From Tillandsia leiboldiana (taxonomy: Eukaryota; Streptophyta; Magnoliopsida; Poales; Bromeliaceae): a DNA stretch of 64,000 nucleotides. Under the pieces are notes generated by a model that worked only from the letters and a program-made list of their open reading frames with translations, made no database searches and had not been told where the DNA came from. Shown in pieces: positions 1-10,102 of the stretch; within the stretch, counting starts at the first letter, position 1; every line of letters begins with the position of its first letter. Position numbers and translations under genes: made by a program. Where the stretch lies: positions 60,154,889 to 60,218,888 of the forward strand of contig CM055060.1 in NCBI GenBank assembly GCA_029204045.2, in the 5' to 3' direction.

Positions 1-1153
1 GCGGTCCTCCACAGATGATACAACGGTCGGGGCGCGGCTGCCGTGAAGTCTGCTGCTGCTGCGAAGACTGCTGCTGTCGAGGTGGTCGACGCTGCTGCTG
101 CTGCTGCTGGAACTGACGAGATCCCCCAGATCTCTGCCGCCCCTGATACCCCCGTCCCTGAGAGTGGAAACGGGGTGGTCTCGGGGGTCCCTGTCTACTC
201 GACTGCCCCTCCTCAAACTGCGCGGGGCGCTTCGCCCCAGGAGTCACAACGGGGGCTGGAGTCACCTCTGCCATCACGGCCTCACCACCCTCCACATAAA
301 GTGCCTGCTCCATCGAGGCCTCCAAAGTCTGTAATCTGAGGGAGCGGACCAACTGATAAATGTCCCGACGCAACCCTCTCTCGAACATGTAGATCCGGTG
401 GGTCTCATCTCTGGCCACGTGGGGCATACTAGCCAACAGCCGATTGAAATCGGCTATGTACGCGTGTACGGGCCTATCTCCCTGGCGGAGATTCCTCAGC
501 TGCTCCTCCAAGCTCTGTCGAACACTCTCGGGAAAGAAGGCCCCAAGAAGCATACCGCGAAACTCTGCCCAAGAGATAAACTGGGTCCCAGGCGGACCTG
601 CGGGTCGCACACGCCGCCACCATGCCTCGGCGTTGCTCTCCAGAAAATGAGTAGCCAACAGAACTCGAAACCTCTCATCAATAAAAAGGCTCTCGAAATG
701 GCGCTCCATAGCTGTAACCCAAGACTCAGCCGCCCACGGCTCAGCACTCATGCCCGAAAAGCGGGGTGGATCGAACTTGCGAAACCTCAACAAAAGACCC
801 ACCAAAACCTGCTGCTCTGCCAAAGTCAAAGATCCCGACGTCCCAGACGGTGGCCTACTGGAAACAGGCTCAGCCGGAACTGCTGGTGCAGGCTGCACAA
901 CCGGGGGTGCCACCACAGGGGAAGAAGGCACCGGGGAACTCTCAGGGGGTACCACCGCCGGCTGCGCTCTCTGCTCCAACAAGAGCGTCAACCGACTCAC
1001 AGCCTCCTCCTGGCGTCGAGACGCCTCAGTCAACTGTGCCACCTGGGCACGGAGCTCCAAAACCTCGCTCTGCTGTCCCTGCTCCGAGTCCTCCTGCTCG
1101 GGCTCAGAGGACGAAGGCTGCGAACGCGTCACCATCGAGCGTCGAGGAGGCAT
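1..1153 (-). CDS. Ty3-gypsy gag polyprotein, N-terminal part (runs off window)
   Basis: The minus-strand frame is open from an ATG at 1151-1153 to the window edge, about 384 codons. It begins MPPRRSMVTRSQPSS, followed by an acidic and Gln-rich stretch. The middle is a plant gypsy gag (retrotrans_gag) domain with motifs such as AEAWWRRVR, WAEFRGMLLGAFFPE and DETHRIYMFERGL. A Gln/Arg-rich tail reaches the start of a CCHC zinc knuckle (RCIICGG) at bases 1-30. Gag forms the particle that packages element RNA. The start is supported by its place downstream of the PBS and 5' LTR on the same strand. No stop or frameshift was seen in the parts I translated, so this copy may be young. Protease and the rest of pol must lie left of the window. 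Confidence 0.88.
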   Translation of the reverse strand, partial: MPPRRSMVTRSQPSSSEPEQEDSEQGQQSEVLELRAQVAQLTEASRRQEEAVSRLTLLLEQRAQPAVVPPESSPVPSSPVVAPPVVQPAPAVPAEPVSSRPPSGTSGSLTLAEQQVLVGLLLRFRKFDPPRFSGMSAEPWAAESWVTAMERHFESLFIDERFRVLLATHFLESNAEAWWRRVRPAGPPGTQFISWAEFRGMLLGAFFPESVRQSLEEQLRNLRQGDRPVHAYIADFNRLLASMPHVARDETHRIYMFERGLRRDIYQLVRSLRLQTLEASMEQALYVEGGEAVMAEVTPAPVVTPGAKRPAQFEEGQSSRQGPPRPPRFHSQGRGYQGRQRSGGSRQFQQQQQQRRPPRQQQSSQQQQTSRQPRPDRCIICGGP

Positions 1154-1451
1154 CCCCACCTGAGGGACAAGGCAAACAATCAGAACCCAAATCATCTCTC
1201 GACCCAATCTAGCGAAAGTCAGAAGGCATGTCCCCCTTTCCGAAGTACTATGTTGTCTGCAGCCAACATAGTTGCCACCGAAGGAAGACATGTCAATCGC
1301 TCACCCCGAACCGCTCGGGAGAGTTAGAAATCCAATCAGGACTCTCGCTAAAATCACGGCTCTCACGCGAGTCATCCTAGGGTCCAACCACAAGCCTAGG
1401 GTTCCTAAGTCCTCCAAGACCTACATCCTAGGCTCTGATACCACTCTAATC
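1154..1451 (-). other. gypsy leader with tRNA-iMet primer binding site
   Basis: This is the untranslated leader between the 5' LTR and gag of the minus-strand gypsy element. The minus strand carries TGGTATCAGAGC at 1443-1432, the usual plant primer binding site complementary to the 3' end of initiator tRNA-Met, 8 bp inside the LTR end. The rest shows no ORF or other feature. Confidence 0.85.
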
Positions 1452-4276
1452 TGTCACGCCCCGGGGTGATACTGCGCCCCGGCTCGCCAACAGATCCGCC
1501 GCCCGTACGGGAAGCCCCGTATAGGCGTAGCGACTAACCTGCAAAGAAACATCTACACTAGCAGATATCAGAGCGGAAAGAGGAAAGCTGGAATAAAATA
1601 CATAAAGTGAAACTACAACTCTCAAATATACAGACCAACCTCACCAGAATACAGGAGTCTCTCATAAAAGCAGGGAAGGAAGGTACAACTCAAAACCTCA
1701 CTACAAAAGTCACTCGACATAACACACACCAAAATGGAACTGGGGTACATCTACTCACACCCTGAAGACGACAGGAGGGGATCTATCTCGCGACGCCCTT
1801 ACCTCGGTCAGAAGGAGCTGGATCAGCAACAGGAGCTGCAGGAACTGGAGCAGAAGTCCCTGGGGAGAAAACACCACGACGGGTGTGAGAACTACATCCC
1901 ACAGTAGTTCTCAGTGGGTGCCGCCAACAAGCCCGACGGTCTGCCCACTAAGTCTACCAGAGGCAAAGGTAACATATGCAGTGCTATAAGGAAAGCTGGG
2001 AAAGGTAACTCTACAGCTACTATGCCTCTATCTAGATGCTCAACAGTGGAACAGAAAGAACATAATGCCACAACTAACTCTCCTCCCTGATCACCCAATC
2101 AAAACTGACTGCCACATCGGGTCCAGTCAAACCTGCGCCAACCTACTGCCGTTACGTCCCGGAGGAGCGGACTTACGTAGGGCGTCCGTGGCTGCCAACA
2201 AAAGCACAGCCAGAGGGACCACTGCAACAACAAGTCGCTAAAGAACATCTCAAACTCACACCGGTACACAACCCGGTCTCGCCTACTCCGGAGTGGCCCT
2301 CGAGGGGAGCGACCCGCTCGAGTCAAAGTAACCCATAAGTATCACTGTAAAGTATCACTGTAAAGCTCAACTGTGGCTCATGCAGGCTATGATCCAATCC
2401 TCGATCAATAAGATCGACTACCAAACAAATCACTGACTCACACACTAGCTGGAATCTACGCAGCTGAAACCCACTGTCACTCTGACAGTTTCCAAGAACC
2501 CAGATCTACCATCACTATCACTCTCCCAAAGAAATCAAATCTACAGACTGCTATCAACTCCACTCGGTCCCCAGACACGAGTGCAAATGCATCCCACAAC
2601 CGACCGACCTCTCGGCCCACAACACGGGCGAGGAAAAGCTAAGTCCATAGTGAAATGAAGTATCGTGATGTGGAATGTCTAGAGCAATAAAAAAACCTAG
2701 CCCAAGTTGGAGTTTTTCTACAGACTGGCTGAACATGATACATATGACAGGGGTGCTAGGTCAAATTCCAAGATTTCATTACTTAACATAGTGCAGGAAT
2801 CAAAAGATTCAACAACTGATATACAAGATACAACATACAGTTTTACACATGCCAATACTCCAATTTCTAACATGCATGATCCTACACACATAGAATTAGT
2901 ACACAGTCCAGAGTTCTTGGAAGCAAGGTCACCCACCTGAAAGTGCTAACTGTCCAAAATCGCACCGCTGAGAAAGCCCACAACTGTCAAATCACAAATC
3001 CCACCAAGCCAACAACACGGTAGAAGTGCTCACAAACTCCTGGGTACAAACATACACCAAAATTACACCTAAATTCACACAAATTCCACCTTCCCAAAAT
3101 CTGTGGTGAACAGTCCCATTAACACGAAATTTTCACCTGAAAAACCTCCTCCAAAAATTCCAATAAAAATACGACGGCGATCCTCGCGAAGAGTAGATGT
3201 CGATAGAGTCCTGAAACGTCAAATTCCGATGCCCGGATGAGGAGATAAAAATCCGACAAGTAGGTGCTGTCCAAATCAACCAACAGTCGCAAAGGGGGTT
3301 AAAAATGTACCCAGAACCCCAAGAAAAGCTCGGATCCAGAAAAAGTGTCCAACACGAAAAATGTAGATTTACCTCTTACGAAACCGTCACCGCAGAAATC
3401 GTCCAAAAATAATGTCGGGGTAGCCCGGTAGACCTCCCGGACTAAACTGCGACGGAAATGGGCCTCCAACAGTAGATCGTCGCTCCGCACCCCGATGCAG
3501 AAGTCGCCGTCGTCGCGGCCTCCAAAAATCCTGAGCTTCCGCCAAAAGATGCACAAGAGGGAGAGAAACAACTTTGGTGAAGGGCTCCAAGTGGAAAGCT
3601 TTCGGGAAAAGCTTCAAAACGAGGCCCCTTGAGGCCTTTTTATAGGCCTCACCCGAAACAGCCCGGAAAAACAAGTCAATGGGCTTTGGGCCCAAAATTT
3701 CGGGCGCCCGGAACATTCGGGCGGCTACAGTGTTGGGCCGGGCCCAACACTGTTCACGCCCGAATCCACCAGGAGCCGCCACGTGGCCCTGCATTGGTCC
3801 ATGCACCGCCGCGCTCACCCGGTAGACCGCGCGCCTTGCGCCCGCCAATCAGGCGGTGCCACGTGTCCATGCGCCGGGTCTGTGCACCCCGCCGCGCAGC
3901 TCTGTGGACCGCGCATCCTGAACCGGCCAATGACAGGCCAGCCACGTGGCATGCCGGCGGTCTACGGCCCCTCCCATGCACCATTTTCCACAGAAAACTT
4001 CCGGGAGTCCGTTTTTGGGCATCCGGACTCAGAATTAAACAAGCAAATAGCCGTTTTCAAGCGTTTTTCCGTGCTGAATCCATTTCCGACCTCTGTTGGG
4101 CCTAATTCTTTTCCGAAATTTCGGCAAACTCAGCCGAAGGCCTACACAGCTATTAATAACACACAGGGTCCATCTGTGGCATCCCATTGACGCACCATGG
4201 GCCAGATACACCAATGCTAGGTGCTCAAACAGTGGATTCATCGGAAGAACGCTGCATGGGAATTTGGGCCACTACA
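1452..4276 (-). repeat. 5' LTR of the minus-strand gypsy element (2.8 kb)
   Basis: On the minus strand the LTR begins TGTAGTGGCCC (4276) and ends GGGGCGTGACA (1452), giving TG...CA termini. It is the reverse complement of the solo LTR at 52856-56003; several long stretches translate identically in both copies (for example 2099-2326 against 55129-55356). It is about 320 bp shorter, mainly because U3 lacks several CACGTG-containing repeat units. The right end interrupts the integrase gene of another gypsy element at 4277. The ORFs inside it are leader or noncoding. Confidence 0.9.
3637..3948 (-). promoter_or_regulatory. LTR promoter: three CACGTG boxes, palindrome and TATA box
   Basis: Reading on the minus strand, CACGTG occurs at 3943-3948, 3860-3865 and 3780-3785, spaced about 80 bp, with nearby CCAAT-type ATTGG or CCAAT motifs. 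A near-perfect palindrome of about 51 bp centred on GGGCC/GGCCC follows at 3715-3765. A TATA box (CCTATAAAAAG) lies at about 3637-3646. The order matches the LTR U3 of the related solo copy. CACGTG is the plant G-box bound by bZIP and bHLH factors; binding here is inferred. Confidence 0.6.
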
Positions 4277-5314
4277 GGGTTCCCACGTTCACAGCAGGGG
4301 CACGACTCGATCTGGGTCATTGTGGACCGGCTAACCAAGGCAGCTCATTTCCTACCCATCCACACAACCTGGACCAGAGAGCAGTTGGCTCAAGTCTACC
4401 TCAGCGAGATCGTGAGACTGCACGGAGTGCCAGCATCGATCACCTCGGATAGAGACACCCGCTTCGTCTCGAAGTTTTGGCAAAGTCTACAGCAAGCCCT
4501 GGGGACCAAGCTACACTTCAGCACAGCTTTCCACCCTCAGACGAACGGACAGTCGGAGCGAGTGATTCAGACCCTCGAGGACCTGCTGCGCGCCTGTGTA
4601 CTTGACTGGGGAGTCGGTTGGGCGCGCTACCTACCCCTCGTGGAATTCGCCTACAACAATAGCTACCAGGCCAGCATCCAGATGGCGCCCTACGAAGCTT
4701 TGTATGGGAGACGCTGCCGATCCCCGATCTGTTGGGACGACTTAGGGGAACGGAAATTCCTGGGACCCAACTTGGTGGAAGAGACTGAGGAGAAGGTGCG
4801 CCTCATCAGGCGGCGGTTACTGACCGCCCAAAGCCGACAGAAGAGCTACGCAGACCGACGGCGCCGCGATTTGGAATTTCAAGTGGGGGAACACGTGTTC
4901 TTACGGGTCTCGCCATCCAGAGGGATCAAGCGTTTCGGGCTGAAGGGCAAGTTGAGCCCACGGTTTGTGGGGCCTTTTGAGATCTTGGAGCGCATAGGCC
5001 CAGTGGCGTACCGCCTTGCCCTACCCCCTAATCTCGACCGGGTCCACAACGTCTTCCACGTGTCCATGCTCCGGAAATACCTATCCGACCCGTCACACGT
5101 GTTGGACGTCTCCACATTCGAGCTCAAGGAGGATCTAAGCTTCGAGGAAACCCCCGTGCGTATCCTAGCAAGAGAAAACAAAGCACTGCGGAACCGAGTC
5201 ATCCCCTACGTGAAGGTGCTCTGGAGCAACCAGGAAGAACGAGAAGCAACATGGGAGCTGGAATCTAAGATGAGGGAGTGCTACCCCGACCTCTTCACCA
5301 CCACCCGGGTTTGA
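4277..5314 (+). pseudogene. Ty3-gypsy (Tekay/Del-like) integrase C-terminal part, 5'-truncated by insertion
   Basis: Integrase inserts element cDNA into chromosomes. The surviving 345 codons start at GFPRSQQGHD and hold most of the catalytic core: first Asp in WVIVDRLTK (codon 4325-4327), second in TSDRDTRF, and Glu in NGQSERVIQTLE. The GPY/F-type C-terminal region follows (KLSPRFVGPFEILERIGPVA, then NVFHVSMLRKY). A chromodomain-like end has RVIPYVKVLW and EATWE, typical of plant chromoviruses. The upstream part of pol is displaced by the minus-strand gypsy LTR that ends at 4276. An ATG at 4187 in the same frame lies inside that LTR and is not a real start. The visible part is free of stops, so the gene was broken recently. 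Confidence 0.9.
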
Positions 5315-5350
5315 GTTTTGAGGACGAAACTCGTTTTTAGAGGTGAGTGG
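5315..5350 (+). other. gypsy 3' untranslated region with polypurine tract
   Basis: A short spacer follows the stop codon and ends in the purine-rich AGAGGTGAGTGG directly before the LTR start TGTAATAACC. This is the expected place for the plus-strand primer of reverse transcription. Confidence 0.7.
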
Positions 5351-8298
5351 TGTAATAACCGCGGCTTTATTTGTCTTTCTAGACCTTCTTTTAAATTCTT
5401 GTTAATCCGCTTTTCGACTAAGGGGTCCGGGGGTGAATTATTTTTCTTTATCTCTGGGCAGACTGTCGGGGCTCGCGGGTATTTTTAGACAATAGAGCTC
5501 GCGAAGTGGAAAACGGAGGCGAAATCGGTTCTGGATTCTGACCCCGGAATCTCCCAGAATAAATTCCGGAAGTTGGCAGCAGTTCAGGCGACTTACACGT
5601 TCTTCGAGGCGGACCGGACCCAGGTTCGCACCCAAACTCATTTCGCCGAGATTGAATTGCTTTTTGGGGCTTAGGGTTAAGTTCCCGTGTACGGGCGGTT
5701 TTTCTTTTAATTGGTTGGTATAGGTTCAGTTTTAGCCCCCCTACCGTTCCTCTCACCCCTGTTACATCGCGACGTGAAGAAGGAAGAAACCACCCCTCCC
5801 TAACCCTCCTCTTCCCATCCGATCGGCGCGAGGAACCGCGGCGGAACAATCGAGGAACGGGAAGAACACCGCACACCTCCGGAACCGGGCACGCAAGAAC
5901 GGGATAATCCTCGTCTCTCCCTCCCTCTTCATCGGCGAGTCGGAGGCGCTTTGGTTCGGTGAGTTTTTATTTTTTTTAGCTAGGGTTTTCTTCCGGATCG
6001 TCGCACGGGAAGGGGGGAAGACGGTTTCCCCCGGCCGGCCGCACCACCGCCGTCGCGAGGCGCCCTTGCGCGCAGGGCTAGGGCACCGGGTGTGCGGGTC
6101 TGGCACCCGCGCGGGCCTGGGCGCCGCGCGGGGTCGCCCGTGCGTGCGGGTCTGGCACCCGCGCGGGCCTGGGTGCCGCGCGGGGTCGCCCGTGCGTGCG
6201 GGCTGGGCGCCCGCGCGGAGCCTGGGCGCCGCGCGGGGTCGCCCGTGCGTGCGGGTCTGGCACCCGCGCGGGCCTGGCACCCGCGCGGGCCTGGGCGCCG
6301 CGCGGGGTCGCCCGTGCGTGCGGGCTGGGCGCCCGCGCGGAGCCTGGGCGCCGCGCGGGGTCGCCCGTGCGTGCGGGTCTGGCACCCGCGCGGGCCTGGG
6401 CGCCGCGCGGGGTCGCCCGTGCGTGCGGGCTGGGCGCCCGCGCGGAGCCTGGGCGCCGCGCGGGGCCGCCCGTGCGTGCGGGCTGGGCGCCGCGCAGGGC
6501 AGCCCGTGCGTGCGGCCTGGGCGCCCGTGCTGGACCTGGGCGCCGCTGCGGTCAGGGAGCCGTGCGGGCTTCACACCGCACGGAGCCTGATACGCGTGCG
6601 GCCACCGCGGCAGCACGGTCGCCGCCGCCTCGGGTTCCGACTCGGCCGCCGCCTCGGGTTTCCGACTCGGCCGCCGCCTCGGGTTCCGACTCGGCCGCCG
6701 CCGCCGCCGTCGAACCCGAGAGCCCGTTCCACGACGGGACCCGAATATGTGTTCTTGTTCCTTGTTTTATGTTGGGTAGTCGCTGACTTCTTCCCGGTGG
6801 ATCTTTTTGTAGTTTTGTGGAGCGCACCGGGACACGGGGGGGTAGCGCATTGTTCATCGCTCGTAAAGGTGGGTTTTTACTCTTAAGTCTTAACATTTAA
6901 TTCTATCATGGTGGACGGGGTCATCCATAAGTGTACTTGGGTTTAACCTGGTAGGGAGGCATCATTTATTCGTTATGGCTTTACGGTGCTCGTGATTAGA
7001 CATACATATTGTTTCATGTCGCTCTCATGCACGTATAGGAGTATGCTGTGAATATATATATACTGTTTCATATAGTTCTCATGCACGGATATGTATATGT
7101 TATTTCATACGGTTCATACATTGATATATATATATATATATATGGTTCACGGTTACTATGCTCGGCTGCAACACGCGCACCCGCGGTTTGGCCACCGCAA
7201 AGGGTGTGCTTTTCCGGAAAAGTGGTCCATGACCCGTGTATACCCACAGGACGGCGTGGGGCCTCTTTAGTTGTGGGGCATGTATGCGCCAAAGTGTGAG
7301 CGGTGCGACCCGTCGGTTTAGTTGTCCGACGTGGGAGCGGTGCGACCCATTCGGTTTAGTTGTCCGACTTGGGCGCGGTGCGATTCGTCGGTTTAGTTGT
7401 CCGACGGGATCGGGTATTGCAGGTTTACAGGTGTTTGATTCTACTTTTCCCTTGCGGGGGGGGGAGGGGTGGTTGCTCCGGATAGACTACGGTTGGACGT
7501 TTTCTTTACCTGCATTATTATTATCATTTTTGTTTAGTCGCTGACTTCCCACTTTGCGACAGGGTCCTACAGGGGGGAGAGTTAGGCGACGGTGAGGCCA
7601 CGGCTAGAGGTGTTGGGTCTCAGGAGACCGGAACAGTATTTTACTCTTTACTTTCGCATTCCATTTATTATTTGTAGACTGTGGATGGTTCTCGATACCC
7701 TCGTGGGGTCGGTGTGGATGTTGGTACGGTGACAATTGGATTGTCTATTCCTCTTTATATTTCTGTGGGCCGCTTTGGAAAATAAAATAGCAAACAAAGG
7801 AACGGATTGCGAAAACTATTATTTCAAAACCTAAGTGCCGTGTGGGCACTGTTTTCAAAACCCTGGGTTTATGTTGCTTTTGCGAAAATGGATTTCAAAA
7901 CCTAAGTGTCGTGTGGGCACTGTTTTCAAAACCCTGAGTTTATGTTGCTTTCAAAAACGGTTTTCAAAACATGGGTGCCGGGTGGGCGCCGTTTCAACAA
8001 CCGTGGGTTTTATCCTTTCAAACTAATCGGCCGTGAGTAAATTCAGTATATTGTGAATGGTTGTATGAAGTGGATTGTTGTGATTGAATGTTTCCTCATT
8101 ATTGAACATTGTACAAACCGCGACGCCGTGCATATACAGGGGAGACTCTGTCCGTTTGTAGAGTGATCCTGTATATGCGGCGGGTCTGGGCACGTGCCGG
8201 GGAAGAGGGGTTCTTTTTTTTAAAACAAAAATTTTACACGTCAAATATTCAACTCTTATGATTCGTTTCCGCTAAAACAAAACCCCCGGGGCGTGACA
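5351..8298 (+). repeat. 3' LTR of the plus-strand gypsy element (2.95 kb)
   Basis: It begins TGTAATAACC next to the PPT and ends GGGGCGTGACA, where copia sequence resumes. It contains several tandem repeats: a ~52-bp CpG-rich unit (about 6083-6500), a 24-bp unit around CTCGGGTTCCGACTCGG (about 6627-6712), a ~37-bp unit around GTCGGTTTAGTTGTCCGAC (7305-7405), and a ~60-bp unit around TTTCAAAACCTAAGTGCCG (7825-8010). A perfect 11-bp stem (8130-8140 with 8168-8178) lies 120 bp from the 3' end. The 5' LTR lies outside the window. Confidence 0.85.
6066..6540. repeat. CpG-rich ~52-bp minisatellite inside the gypsy LTR
   Basis: About nine imperfect copies of a unit containing GCGGGTCTGGCACCCGCG or its variant GCGGGCTGGGCGCCCGCG, followed by GCCTGGGCGCCGCGCGGGG. 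Each unit is itself partly palindromic. Long ORFs here in several frames on both strands arise from GC bias and repetition, not from protein coding. Confidence 0.85.
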
Positions 8299-8378
8299 TG
8301 GCTGATCCGTTGACCAAGCCGATAGCTAGGGATATGTTCCTGACCCACGTTAGGAGTTTGGGTCTTCGCATGTTATGA
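8299..8378 (+). pseudogene. Ty1-copia pol, extreme C-terminus (RNase H end)
   Basis: The frame reads ADPLTKPIARDMFL and ends SLGLRML before TGA at 8376-8378. ADPLTK followed by a short tail is the usual end of copia RNase H. The upstream part of the gene is separated from it by the gypsy element whose LTR ends at 8298. It is a 25-codon remnant, confident because the copia 3' region, PPT and LTR follow in the correct order. Confidence 0.8.
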
Positions 8379-9437
8379 TGTATGGACATTATTGAGACTT
8401 TTGTATCTTACGCTTTTCTTAATGAAAATATGTTTTTCTTTTATGTATGATTGCGTAATTGATACTAGTAGGCACATATTACCATTAGTCACCAGGCTCA
8501 GGTCAGCCCACTCACACGGGTGATCGCCCTGGCACCTAAGTGGTGAGCAGGATGAGACTAAATAATCATATTAAACTTTAGTAGTTGTAATATGATTGGT
8601 TTGTTCATATACGTTATGAATAAAGTGTTGATACGATTTGAAAGTCGCCTTAATTAGTTTAAGATGAGACTCTTGGGAGTTGGATATGAGAATTCTTTTG
8701 TGAAATTCTATATCGAGCCTGTATAGCAGCCGAACCTAAATACTTGGGTTAGAGAGATGACCTAAGTTGTATAGTGGTTAGATGCCTTAGTGGTGCTTAG
8801 ACCAAGGTTCGCATGGTGTTTTAGAGCGTGACACGACCCATTGGGTGGGTGCTCCGCCATGGCATACATATCATACTGTATGTGATTGTCGACCAGTTAG
8901 TAGAGTGACATATATTCTTCCCTCTATGTCACTGTGTGAGCACTAACCCCTTTTTTTTATGCCCTCGACTTAGAACTACATTATGAAGTAGAGGTCCAAA
9001 GTAACTAACTTAGCGTGTATCTCAGGGTCATGAGAGAATACGATCTCGCGGAGCATGTCTAGTAAAGTGCTTGGACCGATACAGATTAATGTGAGGGGCT
9101 GAGGAAGATGTTTCGATATCACACCATGAAAGTCTTGTGACTCATTGCCCGGGCGGTTATCTCGGTTGTGTTACTTGAGATAATCATGAGTACAAGAGAT
9201 GTTGTAGGGTCAAGTCCTGTGATTACAGGAGGGAGATTTGTGATACTTGATCCGGTGTGTGTTGAAACGTCTGGGGCATATACGTTGTTAGTCAGTGATG
9301 TGCTATGTTAGTTGGGTGGTGACTTAATATGGCACTCCTGCATTGTGATTTTTTCCATCTGGTCGCACGCTCCATTACCCGTATGAAGAGTACAATGTAT
9401 ATGAGAGAAAATTGGCAAATGTGGCAAAGTGGGAGAT
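8379..9437 (+). other. copia 3' untranslated region with polypurine tract
   Basis: About 1.06 kb of noncoding DNA lies between the pol stop and the LTR, long for a copia element. It ends with AAAGTGGGAGAT (about 9425-9437), a typical copia PPT. I see no ORF with recognisable content. Confidence 0.65.
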
Positions 9438-10102
9438 TGTTGCCATGTGGTGTGTCCACATTGGCCGGTTCTATTTTTGACTCAATCCATATGAGATTTG
9501 GATTAGAATTTATCCTTTTGTGTTAAGGATAAGATCGGGATTTATCCTTATGGGTTAAAGATAAGGATATGTTTCTTATAGGTTAAGAAACATATCTTAA
9601 CCCATATCCTAATCATATTCTGTTTATCTCTACGTGAGATAGAGAATATCCTAAAGGGTCCTAATAGTCTATAAATAGAACTCGTTCCCCTATACGGGGA
9701 ATATACAATATACGACAAGAAGAAAAAAGAGATTTTCTTCTTCCTCATTCTCTCTCTACCTTCTCTCTGGGTTTCCACCTTCGTTCCCGGAGTTTTGGAG
9801 TGTGAACATAGAAGAGGACTCTGGTAGCCCTCTTCGCATGGTAGCCCTCTTCGCATCCGGAGTTTTGGAGTGTGGACATAGAAGAGGACTCTGGTAGCCC
9901 TCTTCGCACGGTAGCCCTCTTCGCATCCGATCCGATCTGCGTATCCGGTCTGCAACCAGGAGATTCGTGGAGAGTCAAGAATTACCAAGAAGACAAGGAC
10001 GATCCAAAGAAGGCTGGTAAAACAAGCTACCTGATCCAATTCCGGTTCCTGGATACGTTGGCTATCCAGTTTGTAAGTTTCCGCTGCCCTCTAATTCCAA
10101 CA
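9438..10102 (+). repeat. copia 3' LTR (665 bp)
   Basis: The termini form the short inverted repeat TGTTG...CAACA, and the start abuts the PPT. A TATA box (TATAAATAG) lies near 9670. A ~60-bp direct duplication around GGAGTTTTGGAGTGTG (about 9788-9850 and 9858-9925) lies in the downstream half. The 5' LTR and target duplication are outside the window. Confidence 0.82.

Noticed and set aside
398..1327. 309-codon plus-strand ORF
   Set aside because: Antisense shadow of the gag gene, which has recognisable motifs on the minus strand.
1432..1443. tRNA gene at TGGTATCAGAGC sites (also 16128 and 32506)
   Set aside because: These are retrotransposon primer binding sites, not tRNA genes.
4187..4276. 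ATG at 4187 as start of the integrase ORF
   Set aside because: These codons belong to the inserted LTR of another element; the frame is open across the junction by chance.
6066..6886. Arg/Ala/Gly/Pro-rich ORFs in the gypsy LTR
   Set aside because: GC-rich minisatellite read in several frames on both strands; it lies inside an LTR.
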